Below, one piece after another: positions 1 through 8,206 of a stretch of 38,622 nt of DNA. The position numbers and the translations under genes were made by a program. The notes below the pieces were generated by a model. That model saw only the letters and a program-made list of their open reading frames with translations, made no database searches and had not been told where the DNA came from. Location: positions 1 to 38,622 of the forward strand of contig NZ_JAIMIA010000045.1 in NCBI RefSeq assembly GCF_019966495.1. Direction: 5' to 3'. This stretch comes from Tateyamaria pelophila (GTDB taxonomy: Bacteria; Pseudomonadota; Alphaproteobacteria; Rhodobacterales; Rhodobacteraceae). Numbering within the stretch: the stretch's first letter is position 1; each line of letters starts with the position of its first letter.

Positions 1-1
1 A

Positions 2-76
2 GAGAAGATCAGAGAAAAGTTCGCTAAAGCGGACCGGCTGGAAGCCGGTGGCTTCGATCCATTAGGTGGAAAGTGA
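2..76 (+). other. Short open tail ending in TGA upstream of dctP
   Basis: Read from base 2, 24 codons are open and end with TGA at 74-76, giving a peptide that ends FDPLGGK. The stop overlaps the GTG at 73 used by the next frame (GTGA), as in coupled genes. It may be the C-terminal end of an upstream gene, the frameshifted N-terminal part of the substrate-binding protein, or chance. I do not recognise the peptide. The window edge prevents a decision. Confidence 0.2.
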
Positions 77-987
77 ACCGTCGCCTTGCTGAAACCGGCA
101 ACTACGAGATGGTGTGGCAGGAAAACTATGGCGGTTCGGTCGTCAAACCCAAGGGCGTTCTGGAAGGTGTACAACTTGGTCTGGGCGACATTGGTATCGT
201 CACCACAATTTTCCACTCGTCCAAATTGCCGAGCCAAGGGATCGCCGCAGTCACACCGTTCGTGGCCGCAGATGCACGCGCCGTCGCCAAGGCGGTGGAT
301 GAAATTGCGCGCGAATACCCAGCGATGCAGAACGAATTTGCTGCACAAAACCAAGTCTATCTTGCCACGGGCGTCGTTCTGGACAGCTATCAGGTGTTTT
401 CGACGGAGGAAGTGAGCACGATTTCCGACCAGCAGGGCAAGAAGGTCGCCGGTGCGGGCATGAACCTGCGCTATCTCGAAGGCATCGAGGGAGCCGCGGG
501 GGTGCGCGGCGGTCTGACCGACTTCTACAACATGCTGCAAACCGGCCTCGTGGATGCGGCGCAACTCTGGCCCGAAGCCGCCGCGACCTTCAAGATCTCC
601 GAAGTGGCCCCTTACATGCTGCGTGCCGATCTTGGCGCTGTGAACTCCAAGACGATCACTGTGAACAAAGACTATTGGGATGGCCTGCCTGACGAGGTCA
701 AAGAGGTCCTGCAAGCCGTCGCCATCGACTACCGTGACCACCTGGCCGGTATCGCGATGGACCAGGCCGCAGAAGCAGAAGCCGCATACATCGCCGCTGG
801 CGGGACTATTGTCGAAGTCACGCCGGAAGACCGGGCGGCCTGGGCAAACGCGATGCCAAACATCGCGCAGGAATGGGCCGCAACGCTGAACGACAATGGC
901 GAGGCCGGGACAGAGATGCTGAACGCTTATTTGGCCAAGCTGGAAGCGGCTGGCTATGTCGGTGCCCGCGACTGGTCCCAACCCTGA
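73..987 (+). CDS. dctP: TRAP transporter substrate-binding protein (DctP family), N-terminus missing
   Basis: This is a periplasmic solute receptor for a tripartite ATP-independent periplasmic transporter; it would pass its ligand to the DctQ/DctM membrane pair that follows. The readable part is 304 residues from a GTG codon, and both the mature-fold sequence (for example GGSVVKPKGVLEGVQLGLGD at residues 20-39) and the position directly before dctQ fit the family. There is no signal peptide: the frame starts inside what should be the first alpha/beta lobe, and an in-frame TAA lies at 25-27. Relatives usually carry a signal peptide and several dozen extra residues. The gene is therefore truncated, frameshifted near the edge, or joined to foreign sequence. 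The ligand cannot be read from sequence; the ring-cleavage dioxygenase downstream hints at an aromatic or carboxylate compound. Confidence 0.85.
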   Translation: MNRRLAETGNYEMVWQENYGGSVVKPKGVLEGVQLGLGDIGIVTTIFHSSKLPSQGIAAVTPFVAADARAVAKAVDEIAREYPAMQNEFAAQNQVYLATGVVLDSYQVFSTEEVSTISDQQGKKVAGAGMNLRYLEGIEGAAGVRGGLTDFYNMLQTGLVDAAQLWPEAAATFKISEVAPYMLRADLGAVNSKTITVNKDYWDGLPDEVKEVLQAVAIDYRDHLAGIAMDQAAEAEAAYIAAGGTIVEVTPEDRAAWANAMPNIAQEWAATLNDNGEAGTEMLNAYLAKLEAAGYVGARDWSQP

Positions 988-1017
988 ACCTGACTGACCC
1001 GAGAAGGGGCCTGGATA

Positions 1018-1584
1018 ATGCTCAAGTCTGCACTCGCTGGCCTCACTCGGGTCGTCAATGCCCTCGCCATTGGGGCCAATGCCGCTGGAACGCTGACCGT
1101 GTTGGCGCTGGTCGTCATCCTCAACGTCGACGTAATTGCGCGCAGTATGTTCAACGCTCCACTTAAGGGCACCTATGAACTGGTCCAACTGGCCGTTGTC
1201 TTCATCGTGTTTTTGCAATTGCCGGACGTGGTGCGCGTCGACAGGCTGACACGGTCGGACGGGTTCCTGAACCTGCTGCACGGCCGCCGCCCGGGCCTCA
1301 CGGCGAACCTGCGGCGCATCATCAACGCGATATCCGCCATCTTTATGGGCCTGATCGCGTACATCATGTTTCCCGAGTTTCTGAAGATGTGGGAAACGCA
1401 GGATTTCTTTGGTGTGCCGGGCGTTTTCACCGCGCCATGGTGGCCCATCAAACTGGTCATCGCGGGCGGCAGTGCGCTGGCCTGCCTGATCTTCACCCTC
1501 AAGGTGATCACCGCGCAGGATCGGCCTGAACTGATCCGCGCCCCTGAACATGACGACCCCAAAACAGGCGAGCCGAACGCATGA
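1018..1584 (+). CDS. dctQ: TRAP transporter small permease (DctQ family)
   Basis: The small integral membrane subunit of the TRAP transporter links the periplasmic receptor to the large permease. The 188-residue protein shows four hydrophobic segments (about residues 20-42, 55-70, 100-120 and 140-160), the usual DctQ length and topology. An AAGGGG stretch precedes the ATG by about 11 bases. The gene follows dctP by 30 bases and its stop overlaps the dctM start (ATGA at 1581-1584), which implies translational coupling. The C-terminal tail after the last helix is short, polar and cytoplasmic. Confidence 0.9.
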   Translation: MLKSALAGLTRVVNALAIGANAAGTLTVLALVVILNVDVIARSMFNAPLKGTYELVQLAVVFIVFLQLPDVVRVDRLTRSDGFLNLLHGRRPGLTANLRRIINAISAIFMGLIAYIMFPEFLKMWETQDFFGVPGVFTAPWWPIKLVIAGGSALACLIFTLKVITAQDRPELIRAPEHDDPKTGEPNA

Positions 1585-2885
1585 CTCCTATTGAACTCGG
1601 CCTCATTTCGGTCGTCGCCATCGTCTTTCTGATCTACGCGGGCGTCTACATTCCCATTGCTCTGGGCATGGTGTCGCTGGTCTCGATCTGGCTGATGCGG
1701 GACAATTTTACTTTGTCCCTCAACCTGCTGAAGATCGCCGTGGGCGACAGCGCCATGGTCTACAGCTTTGCGACTATTCCGCTATTTACCTTCATGGGGC
1801 TGGTGGTGTCCAAGGCGGGATTGGGAAGGGACATCTACGAGGTCATGACCATGCGGTTTCGCAAGGTAAAAGGCGGGATCGGTATGGCCACGGTGGGGGC
1901 GAACGCCGTCTTTGCTGCCGTGACCGGGTCGTCCATCGCGTCGGCGTCAGTATTCACCAAAGTATCCGTGCCACAAATGATCAATCAGGATTACAATCCG
2001 CGTTTCGCCGTGGGCGTTGTGGCCGGGTCCTCCGTTCTGGGCATGATCATCCCGCCATCCGCCATGTTGATCATCTACAGCTTTGTTGCGGAACAATCCG
2101 TCGGAGACATGTTCCTCGCAGGGGTCATCCCCGGCCTTATGCTGGCGGCCGCCTATGTCGGCGCCATCTGGGTCATGGGCCGCTACACACCGAATTTCGT
2201 CGGTGGCCGCGTGGTCGAAGACACCGAATGGATGACAAAAGGCGAAATTGCGTCGAAAACACTTCCGACGCTTGGCCTGATCACCATCGTTTTGGGCGGC
2301 ATCTACACCGGCTGGATGACGGCGGTCGAAGCCGGGGCGACGGGGTCACTGGTGGCATTGCTCATCGCGATTGCGCGCCGCTCCATGTCTCTCAAGGGCT
2401 TCTGGGAAGCGTTGCTGGAGACCGGCCATATCACTGCTGCCATCCTCTTTCTGATCACTGCCGCCTCGATCTACTCACGGATGCTTGGCTTGGCCGGGCT
2501 TCCCAACCAACTGCAAGACATGCTGGCTGGGAACGCCGCCTCTTTCTGGACGATCATGCTGCTTTACGTGCTGCTGATGCTGTTCCTCGGGACCTTGCTG
2601 GACACGGCGTCAATCATCCTGATCGTCGTGCCGCTGTTCCTGCCCCTGGCCGAAGCACTGGATATGTCGTTGATCTGGTTTGGCATCATCACGGTTGTCG
2701 GGGCCGAGATCGGGCTGTTGACGCCGCCCCTGGGCATATCGTGCTTCGTCATCAAATCGACGCTCAACGACGACCGGATATCGCTCAAGGATGTGTTCAT
2801 GGGGGCGCTGCCCTTCGCCTTTGTGATGTTGATCGTTCTGTTTATCCTGATCGAATTTCCGATCCTCAGCCTAGCTCTACTATAA
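1581..2885 (+). CDS. dctM: TRAP transporter large permease (DctM family)
   Basis: This is the ion-coupled transport channel subunit of the TRAP system in the inner membrane, driving uptake with the sodium or proton gradient. At 434 residues it has the typical DctM length, with about a dozen hydrophobic segments and family-like stretches such as NAVFAAVTGSSIASASVF (about residues 111-128) and GSSVLGMIIPPSAMLIIYS. It overlaps dctQ by four bases and is followed after 11 bases by the ring-cleavage dioxygenase, so receptor, two permeases and enzyme probably form one transcript. Confidence 0.95.
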   Translation: MTPIELGLISVVAIVFLIYAGVYIPIALGMVSLVSIWLMRDNFTLSLNLLKIAVGDSAMVYSFATIPLFTFMGLVVSKAGLGRDIYEVMTMRFRKVKGGIGMATVGANAVFAAVTGSSIASASVFTKVSVPQMINQDYNPRFAVGVVAGSSVLGMIIPPSAMLIIYSFVAEQSVGDMFLAGVIPGLMLAAAYVGAIWVMGRYTPNFVGGRVVEDTEWMTKGEIASKTLPTLGLITIVLGGIYTGWMTAVEAGATGSLVALLIAIARRSMSLKGFWEALLETGHITAAILFLITAASIYSRMLGLAGLPNQLQDMLAGNAASFWTIMLLYVLLMLFLGTLLDTASIILIVVPLFLPLAEALDMSLIWFGIITVVGAEIGLLTPPLGISCFVIKSTLNDDRISLKDVFMGALPFAFVMLIVLFILIEFPILSLALL

Positions 2886-2896
2886 GGAAATCTGCC

Positions 2897-3763
2897 ATGC
2901 GCAATGTTACCAAAGACAACATCACCGAGGCTTTCAAAGGCTACATGGGCGATGAGATGGAGCCGCGCAGCCGTGAAATCATGAGTTCGCTTGTGCAGCA
3001 CCTGCACGACTTTGCCCGCGAAACCAACCTGACCCATAACGAATGGCGCACAGGCATCGCCTTTCTCGAAGGGTGTGCTGCGATTGAAAGCGAAGACCGG
3101 CACGAATTTGTGCTGGCGTCGGATATTTTGGGCCTGTCCTCACTGGTGGACATGCTGCATTCACGGCCTGATGCCACATCGTCGTCGGTGCTTGGCCCGT
3201 TCCACGTGTCCGGCGCGCCACCGCTGCCGGTCGGCGGGGATATGAAGCGTGACTTTGGCGGGCCTGTCCTGCTGGCCGAAGGGGTTATTCGCGATACTGA
3301 CGGCAATCCAATTCCGGGCGCCGAGATCGACATCTGGCAAACCGCGCCCAACGGACTTTATGCCAGCCAGGACGAGGCGCAGGATACGTACTCGTTCCAT
3401 GGCCTGATGACGGTGGGCGAAGATGGCCGATACGCGTTCACGACGGTCAAACCTGTTGAATACACAGTGCCGACAGATGGTCCGATTGGTGCGATTCTGG
3501 ACGCCTGTGGCCGCCATCCATGGCGCCCCTCGCACCTGCATTACATCGTCAAAGCCCCCGGCTACCGCGATCTGGTGACAGAGATTTTCCCCGATGATGA
3601 CCCCTATCTGGATCAGGACACGGTCTTTGGTGTACGCGAAGATCTGGTGATGAAATACCATGAAAAACCCGCCTCCGAGTTCCCCGAAGGTATGGCTCTG
3701 TCCGGCAAGATAAATGCGCCGTTTCTGGCCGTCGAATTCGACGTGACGCTCGCCAAGGCGTAA
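2897..3763 (+). CDS. Intradiol ring-cleavage dioxygenase (catechol/hydroxyquinol 1,2-dioxygenase family)
   Basis: This non-haem Fe(III) enzyme opens catechol-type rings between the two hydroxyls to give muconate or maleylacetate-type products. The 288-residue chain has the N-terminal helical dimerisation domain (residues 1-100) and the C-terminal beta-sandwich. The expected iron ligands are present: Tyr155 (GLY), Tyr189 (EYTVPTDGP), His213 and His215 (RPSHLHY). The ATG at 2897 is chosen because AAGGAA sits seven bases upstream and the family N-terminus begins there; the frame stays open further upstream only as a shadow of dctM. Hydroxyquinol 1,2-dioxygenase is my preferred guess among sister types, from general resemblance only. 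No muconate cycloisomerase or maleylacetate reductase is in view, so later pathway steps must be elsewhere. Confidence 0.88.
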   Translation: MRNVTKDNITEAFKGYMGDEMEPRSREIMSSLVQHLHDFARETNLTHNEWRTGIAFLEGCAAIESEDRHEFVLASDILGLSSLVDMLHSRPDATSSSVLGPFHVSGAPPLPVGGDMKRDFGGPVLLAEGVIRDTDGNPIPGAEIDIWQTAPNGLYASQDEAQDTYSFHGLMTVGEDGRYAFTTVKPVEYTVPTDGPIGAILDACGRHPWRPSHLHYIVKAPGYRDLVTEIFPDDDPYLDQDTVFGVREDLVMKYHEKPASEFPEGMALSGKINAPFLAVEFDVTLAKA

Positions 3764-3777
3764 GCGTAACTTGGCGA

Positions 3778-3951
3778 TTACAGCGGGCGGGCCTCGTCCA
3801 CCAACATGACGGGAATGCCGTTTCGGATCGGAAAAGCCAGTTTGGCGCTCTCAGAAATCAACTCCTGCCGCGCGGCATCGTAGCGCAAGGTCGCGTGTGT
3901 GAGCGGACAAATCAGCGCCTCTAGCATATGGCGATCCACATTGGAGCTCAT
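3778..3951 (-). CDS. Trm112/UPF0434-like small protein
   Basis: A 57-residue ORF encodes a small protein of the Trm112/YcaR type. It ends in the family signature [18 protein letters not shown] (residues 40-57), close to E. coli YcaR. Eukaryotic Trm112 activates methyltransferases; the bacterial role is poorly defined. The start region keeps ALICPLTH, but the zinc-binding cysteines of classical members are reduced to one (Cys15). The ATG overlaps the stop of the LON-domain gene (ATGA on the minus strand, 3948-3951), so the two are very likely translationally coupled. It converges with the dioxygenase gene, leaving only 14 bases between the stops. Confidence 0.88.
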   Translation of the reverse strand: MSSNVDRHMLEALICPLTHATLRYDAARQELISESAKLAFPIRNGIPVMLVDEARPL

Positions 3952-4589
3952 TGCATCATATCCCCTTCACCACCACGTAACGAAAACTCGATCAGCGTCA
4001 CAAGCGTTTCGCGACGTGTGGTCAGTGAAGGAGCTTCAAGCAAGGCCTGTTTCTCTTCGCTGTCGAAATCAAGCATCATCGACAGGGAGTTGATCAGCAA
4101 TTCGTCATCTGCTTCTTTCAGCGTTTCCCAGTCGGCTGACAAGGACCGTGCATCGAAATACCGCCCCAGCAGATCGAGAAACATCGGGCGATTAAAAGAC
4201 GAGTCTTCGTCCGACTCCGCTTGATCGTGGCCGAAACTGTCCCAATTGACGTCGCACCGCCGATAGGGCGTAAACCCGTCCACTTCGCGCAAAACGCGGA
4301 AGCGGGAAATACCGGACAGTGTAATCAGATACCTATTGTCTTCGGTTTCCGAAAACTGGGTAATCCGACCGGCACAGCCGATGGTTTGCAAGCCTGTACC
4401 ACCGCGCCCTGCCACCTCATTGGGCTGGACCATTCCGATCAAACGCTCGGGCGTTTTCAGCGCGTCATCCATCATCTGCAGATAGCGCGGCTCGAATATA
4501 TGAAGAGGCAGACGCGAGCGTGGCAACAGCAACGCCCCCGGCAATGGAAATATCGGGATCGTCCCCGGGAGGTTGGCCACTTTGATCAT
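3948..4589 (-). CDS. LON substrate-binding domain protein
   Basis: The 213-residue protein consists of the N-terminal substrate-recognition domain of Lon protease without the AAA+ ATPase or protease parts. The opening block ([20 protein letters not shown], residues 11-30, followed by IFEPRYLQM) is characteristic. Such stand-alone LON-domain proteins are common in alphaproteobacteria and their partner is unknown; binding of unfolded or regulated proteins is an inference from Lon. It lies 26 bases downstream of the thioredoxin-TPR chaperone gene on the same strand and overlaps the Trm112-like gene, suggesting a three-gene protein-quality-control operon. Confidence 0.9.
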   Translation of the reverse strand: MIKVANLPGTIPIFPLPGALLLPRSRLPLHIFEPRYLQMMDDALKTPERLIGMVQPNEVAGRGGTGLQTIGCAGRITQFSETEDNRYLITLSGISRFRVLREVDGFTPYRRCDVNWDSFGHDQAESDEDSSFNRPMFLDLLGRYFDARSLSADWETLKEADDELLINSLSMMLDFDSEEKQALLEAPSLTTRRETLVTLIEFSLRGGEGDMMQ

Positions 4590-4615
4590 GATGCTTAGTT
4601 AGCCCGCGGATTGGA

Positions 4616-5542
4616 TCAGGCAAATATCATCGAGCTTAGACGGCGACGCCCGTTCAACACGATTGGATCGTTGGGCTTGAGGGCATCGAAAACGATGAAC
4701 AATTGCGCCCTGGCAGCCCCGTCGTTCCACTCCCGGTCGCGCTGAAAAAGGTCAAGCAGCATATCGACCGCGCCTTGCGCATCGTTGCTGGCATGCAGCG
4801 CCTTGGCCAAGTCGAAACGGGCCTGATGATCGTCCGGGTCGGCTTCGACCGCAGCGCGCAGGTCTGCCACAGGCCCTGCATCCGCCGCCTGGCGCGCCAG
4901 TTGCAACTGGGCGTGAGCAGCATCAAGCTCGGGGCTGGTTGAAATCTCCACGGGGGCTCCGTTCAGGATCGCCTCGGCCTGATCAAGATCGTCCAGTGCG
5001 ATATGCGACCGAACAAGGCCCGCATACGCACCCGCATGTGACGGATCTTCCTCAAGGATCGCAGCAAAGGTTTGCGCTGCATCCGCGGCAGCCCCTTCGC
5101 TCAGCATTTCTTCGGCAGCCTCAACGGCATCATTCAGGCTGTCACCCGGCGCTTCACCGCCGGAGGCCTTGATAACCCGATCCACAAAGTCGGTGATTTC
5201 CGAACCTGGCACCGCGCCCTGGAATCCATCGACAGGCTGACCCTTCCAAAAGGCATAAACCGTCGGGATCGACTGGATCTGAAGTTGACCCGCGATCCTT
5301 TGCGCCTCGTCAACATTCAGCTTGACCATCTTGACCGCACCCTTGGCAGCCGTCACAGCCGCCTCAAGTTGCGGACCAAGCGTCTTGCAGGGGCCGCACC
5401 ACGGGGCCCAGAAATCCACAATCACAGGAACAGTTTGGCTGGTCTCAATCACGTCCGCCATAAACGTCGCTTCCGAGCCATCCTTGATCAGGTCGGCATC
5501 CGCAGAGGCCGCTGTGCCCCCGGATAATCCCAAATCCATCAT
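4616..5542 (-). CDS. cnoX: Thioredoxin-TPR co-chaperone (YbbN/CnoX-like)
   Basis: A 308-residue cytoplasmic protein with a thioredoxin domain (about residues 20-125) and a C-terminal tetratricopeptide region (about 140-300), the architecture of E. coli YbbN/CnoX, which holds unfolding or oxidised proteins for GroEL. The active-site motif is WCGPC at residues 48-52, so both redox cysteines are kept; E. coli CnoX has lost this pair whereas many other bacterial members retain it. Two adjacent ATG codons start the gene and either may be used. It is followed by the LON-domain and Trm112-like genes on the same strand. Confidence 0.88.
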   Translation of the reverse strand: MMDLGLSGGTAASADADLIKDGSEATFMADVIETSQTVPVIVDFWAPWCGPCKTLGPQLEAAVTAAKGAVKMVKLNVDEAQRIAGQLQIQSIPTVYAFWKGQPVDGFQGAVPGSEITDFVDRVIKASGGEAPGDSLNDAVEAAEEMLSEGAAADAAQTFAAILEEDPSHAGAYAGLVRSHIALDDLDQAEAILNGAPVEISTSPELDAAHAQLQLARQAADAGPVADLRAAVEADPDDHQARFDLAKALHASNDAQGAVDMLLDLFQRDREWNDGAARAQLFIVFDALKPNDPIVLNGRRRLSSMIFA

Positions 5543-5687
5543 CGTCTCATCCTCTTTGTCGCTTGGACGTTATATGGACCCGACAGGAGGACATGCCAAG
5601 GGGGCTGATTTCTCTTTCCCCGCGAACCCCGTCACTCTCTCTGACGACCCATGGCGCTGGGTTCTTTCACCGGCCCCGATCAGATTC

Positions 5688-6476
5688 CTAAATATCAAAT
5701 GTCGCGAACACCGGCGCATGGTCGCTCGGCTTTTCCCACCCGCGCACATCGCGCAGAATCCGGCTTGAATGCGCGGCACCGGAAATGTCCCCGGTTGCCC
5801 ACACGTGATCAAGGCGACGGCCCTTGTCCGCTGCGCTCCAGTCCTTTGCCCTGTAGGACCACCAGGAATACAGCAGACCCTCGGGAATGTCCTGCCGGGT
5901 CACATCCACCCATCCCCCCGCGTCCTGCACGGCGGCCAGATGCTCCACCTCGATGGGCGTGTGGCTCACGATTTTCAACAGCTGCTTGTGGCTCCAGACA
6001 TCGTCCTCGCGCGGGGCAATGTTCAAGTCACCCACCAGAATGGCGCGCTCGGGCCGCTCGGCATGAAACCAATCGCGCATGTCGGTGAGGTAATCCAGTT
6101 TCTGGCCAAACTTCACGTTCTTTTCACGGTCGGGCACGTCACCACCGGCGGGCACATAGAAATTATGAACCGTCACACCGTTCTCAAGCCGCCCTGCAAT
6201 GTGCCGGGCATGTCCCAATTCTGCGAAATCCTGCGCACTGGACTCCTCCATCGGGATCTTCGACAGGATCGCCACACCATTATATCCCTTGTCGCCACGC
6301 GCCACCATGTGAGTGTATCCCAAGGCTTCAAATCCCTCGCGCGGGATCTTGTCGACCGGGCTTTTGCACTCTTGCAGGCACAGGACATCCGGGGCTTCCT
6401 CCTGCAACAACTTCAGCACGATCGGTTCGCGCAAACGGACCGAGTTGATGTTCCAGGTGGCAAGCGTAAAGGGCAT
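5688..6476 (-). CDS. xthA: Exodeoxyribonuclease III
   Basis: AP endonuclease and 3'-5' exonuclease of base-excision repair. The 262-residue length matches ExoIII. Catalytic and metal residues of the endonuclease/exonuclease/phosphatase fold are present: Asn9-Asn11 region (TWNINSVR), Glu36 (LQECKSP), Asp150 and Asn152 (VGDLNIAP), Asp252 and His253 (SDHAPVFATF). GGAG lies nine bases before the ATG. The gene is divergent from the secreted propeller-like protein and stands 145 bases upstream of cnoX on the same strand. Confidence 0.95.
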   Translation of the reverse strand: MPFTLATWNINSVRLREPIVLKLLQEEAPDVLCLQECKSPVDKIPREGFEALGYTHMVARGDKGYNGVAILSKIPMEESSAQDFAELGHARHIAGRLENGVTVHNFYVPAGGDVPDREKNVKFGQKLDYLTDMRDWFHAERPERAILVGDLNIAPREDDVWSHKQLLKIVSHTPIEVEHLAAVQDAGGWVDVTRQDIPEGLLYSWWSYRAKDWSAADKGRRLDHVWATGDISGAAHSSRILRDVRGWEKPSDHAPVFATFDI

Positions 6477-6624
6477 GGGGGCGGGCTCCGATTGATCAGC
6501 GCCGCGACCCTAACTTGCATGTGCCTGCATCGCCAGCCCGGAAAGCGCGGCGATGAAATCCTTGACTCCCGTCAATTTCGAAACACCTCTTTCCCATCTC
6601 AAAGACAAGCAGGCGGAGTAGACC

Positions 6625-7398
6625 ATGACCTACACGGCACGCATATGCGCAGTGACAACGGCGCTCCTGTGGTCACAGATGGCGCAGGCAGAGCTGTGGC
6701 ATCGGTTTACCATCCCTGATTTTCGCGCCGTCAGCCTGGCCTATGACGCAGAAGTCTGCGGCATCTGGGTGGCCAACGAAGGGCCCGAGATCATATTGAT
6801 GAACACCGGCGGCTCCGAAATCCTGCGATTTGACAGCGGCATGAGATCGGTGCGCAGCCTGACCGTCGACGGCGACGGCCTGCTGCTCGCCAACGGGTGG
6901 GGCGATTTCAAACGGGTGACGCGCACAGGGCGCCCAATCGACGAGGAATTTCAGCTCAGCGTCTCTCTGTATGACACCGAAGGACTGCACCGCGACGCCG
7001 ATGGGAGCTTTCTGGTCGTTGAGGACGATCCGTCCCGCTTGCTGCGGATCGCGCCGGACGGATCAGTCATCATGGAACTCTTCGGAGATCGGTTCAACCC
7101 GCCCATGGTCGAACCGCAGGGGGTCACGCGCGACCCTTATTCCGGTAACATTCTGGTGGTGGACGATAACGAAGGGCTCAACAGCCTGTTTGAGCTGGCC
7201 CCCGACGGGCGTGTCCTGTCGGTTTCGCCGCTCTCTGCCTATGGGCGCGACGCCGAAGGAGTGGCGCTTCAACCGGAAACCGGCGTTCTCTTCGTTGGGT
7301 TCGATTCCGGGCGTGCGCTGGCCATATTTGACTGGATGCCGACCGAAAACACGATCGAAACCCCCTTGGCGCGCGGGCCGGACTGCGCTCTGTCCTGA
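6625..7398 (+). CDS. Secreted beta-propeller-like protein of unknown function
   Basis: A 257-residue protein with a cleavable signal peptide (residues 1-22, ending AQA before ELWHRF). The mature part is built of repeated short beta-rich units with D-G turns (for example VDGDGLLLANGW, RDADGSFLVVEDDPSRLLRI, DPYSGNILVVDDNEGLNSLF), which resembles NHL/SMP-30-type propellers or phytase-like esterases. No catalytic motif is recognised. AGGCGGAG lies seven bases before the ATG. It is divergent from xthA and converges with the histidine phosphatase, the two stops being six bases apart. A periplasmic binding or lactonase-like role is possible but unproven. Confidence 0.75.
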   Translation: MTYTARICAVTTALLWSQMAQAELWHRFTIPDFRAVSLAYDAEVCGIWVANEGPEIILMNTGGSEILRFDSGMRSVRSLTVDGDGLLLANGWGDFKRVTRTGRPIDEEFQLSVSLYDTEGLHRDADGSFLVVEDDPSRLLRIAPDGSVIMELFGDRFNPPMVEPQGVTRDPYSGNILVVDDNEGLNSLFELAPDGRVLSVSPLSAYGRDAEGVALQPETGVLFVGFDSGRALAIFDWMPTENTIETPLARGPDCALS

Positions 7399-7404
7399 GA
7401 TATC

Positions 7405-7941
7405 CTAAGGATCGATCAGGATGCTTCCCAACACGTCTACCCCTGCGTCGGTAAGGCGGAAAACAATAATCTCGCCTGACCGGGTTCCGCGGCCGGTGAG
7501 GGCGGTGATGTTCACCTGGTGGGTCACCAGCATCAATCGTCCCGTCATGGACTGCAACAGGGCAAACGTATCGCGGGTCTGAGCATCGCGGCGTTCATAC
7601 TGACCGAAAAAGGAATTCAGGCTGGGCGCATCGCGTGGATCACCAAATCCAAGTAAATCAGCCGTCTCACGCGTGCGGCACCACTGGCTGGTCAAAACGG
7701 CATCAAAGGTGATCCCTTCAGCCCTCAAGGCATCCCCAATCGCGGCGGCCTGATCGCGGCCACGTTGATCCAGGTTCCTTTGCGTCGCGCAGTTATCAAT
7801 CTCAAACCGTGCGGGGTCGCCAGTGCCCGGAGCCAAGGCATGACGCATGATCGCGATTGCACCCGGCTCACGCAACGCGTCCCAGTCACTGGCCAGAACC
7901 GAACCCGGCCAGATCAAAACAAATAGGAATATCCACCTCAT
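7405..7941 (-). CDS. Secreted histidine phosphatase family protein
   Basis: A 178-residue exported protein of the phosphoglycerate-mutase-like (SixA/PhoE type) fold. The catalytic RH pair is in IMRHALAPG (Arg33-His34), and the second histidine is in LVTHQVNITALTG. I chose the ATG at 7941 because MRWIFLFVLIWPGSVLAS is a good signal peptide; a start 12 codons upstream (7977) is possible but adds a non-signal-like head. Substrate unknown; small exported phosphatases of this group often act on phosphate esters in the periplasm. Confidence 0.82.
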   Translation of the reverse strand: MRWIFLFVLIWPGSVLASDWDALREPGAIAIMRHALAPGTGDPARFEIDNCATQRNLDQRGRDQAAAIGDALRAEGITFDAVLTSQWCRTRETADLLGFGDPRDAPSLNSFFGQYERRDAQTRDTFALLQSMTGRLMLVTHQVNITALTGRGTRSGEIIVFRLTDAGVDVLGSILIDP

Positions 7942-8032
7942 CCGCGATGAGATAGGCCCATAGATGTATATGTCCACGGATTAAAAAACGATCTCACCGG
8001 GGTTTCTTCTCTGTTCTGGAAAATCCCGGGGT

Positions 8033-8049
8033 CTGGGGCAGCGCCCCAG
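8033..8049. repeat. Intergenic GC palindrome, copy 1
   Basis: CTGGGGCAGCGCCCCAG is a near-perfect inverted repeat. The same core GGGGCAGCGCCCC occurs at 18532-18544 and 25246-25258, always between genes. Here it lies between the histidine phosphatase and the response-regulator terminator. It may fold as a transcript end or be part of a dispersed Roseobacter intergenic repeat. Confidence 0.6.
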
Positions 8050-8072
8050 TCCAACGCCAGCATCCTAGCGCC

Positions 8073-8100
8073 AAAAAAACCCGGGCACGCGAGGCCCGGG
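8073..8100 (-). terminator. Rho-independent terminator for the response regulator
   Basis: On the minus strand, the stem CCCGGGC/GCCCGGG (7 bp, 7-base loop) is followed by seven T. It lies about 105 bases after the stop of the response-regulator gene. Confidence 0.75.
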
Positions 8101-8206
8101 CAAGTCCAACAGGGAGGTGCATGTACTGCCACAACGGCCCCGACATGCGCGGGATTGTTACCAGACTACTTATAACACATGGGTGCGCCTTTGACCTACA
8201 TCAAGA

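Noticed and set aside
2228-2896. In-frame upstream extension of the dioxygenase across dctM
   Set aside because: It overlaps the whole end of dctM and lacks family sequence; the ATG at 2897 has a proper Shine-Dalgarno.
5769-6719. 316-codon frame opposite xthA
   Set aside because: Antisense shadow that also runs into the propeller-like gene; no motif.
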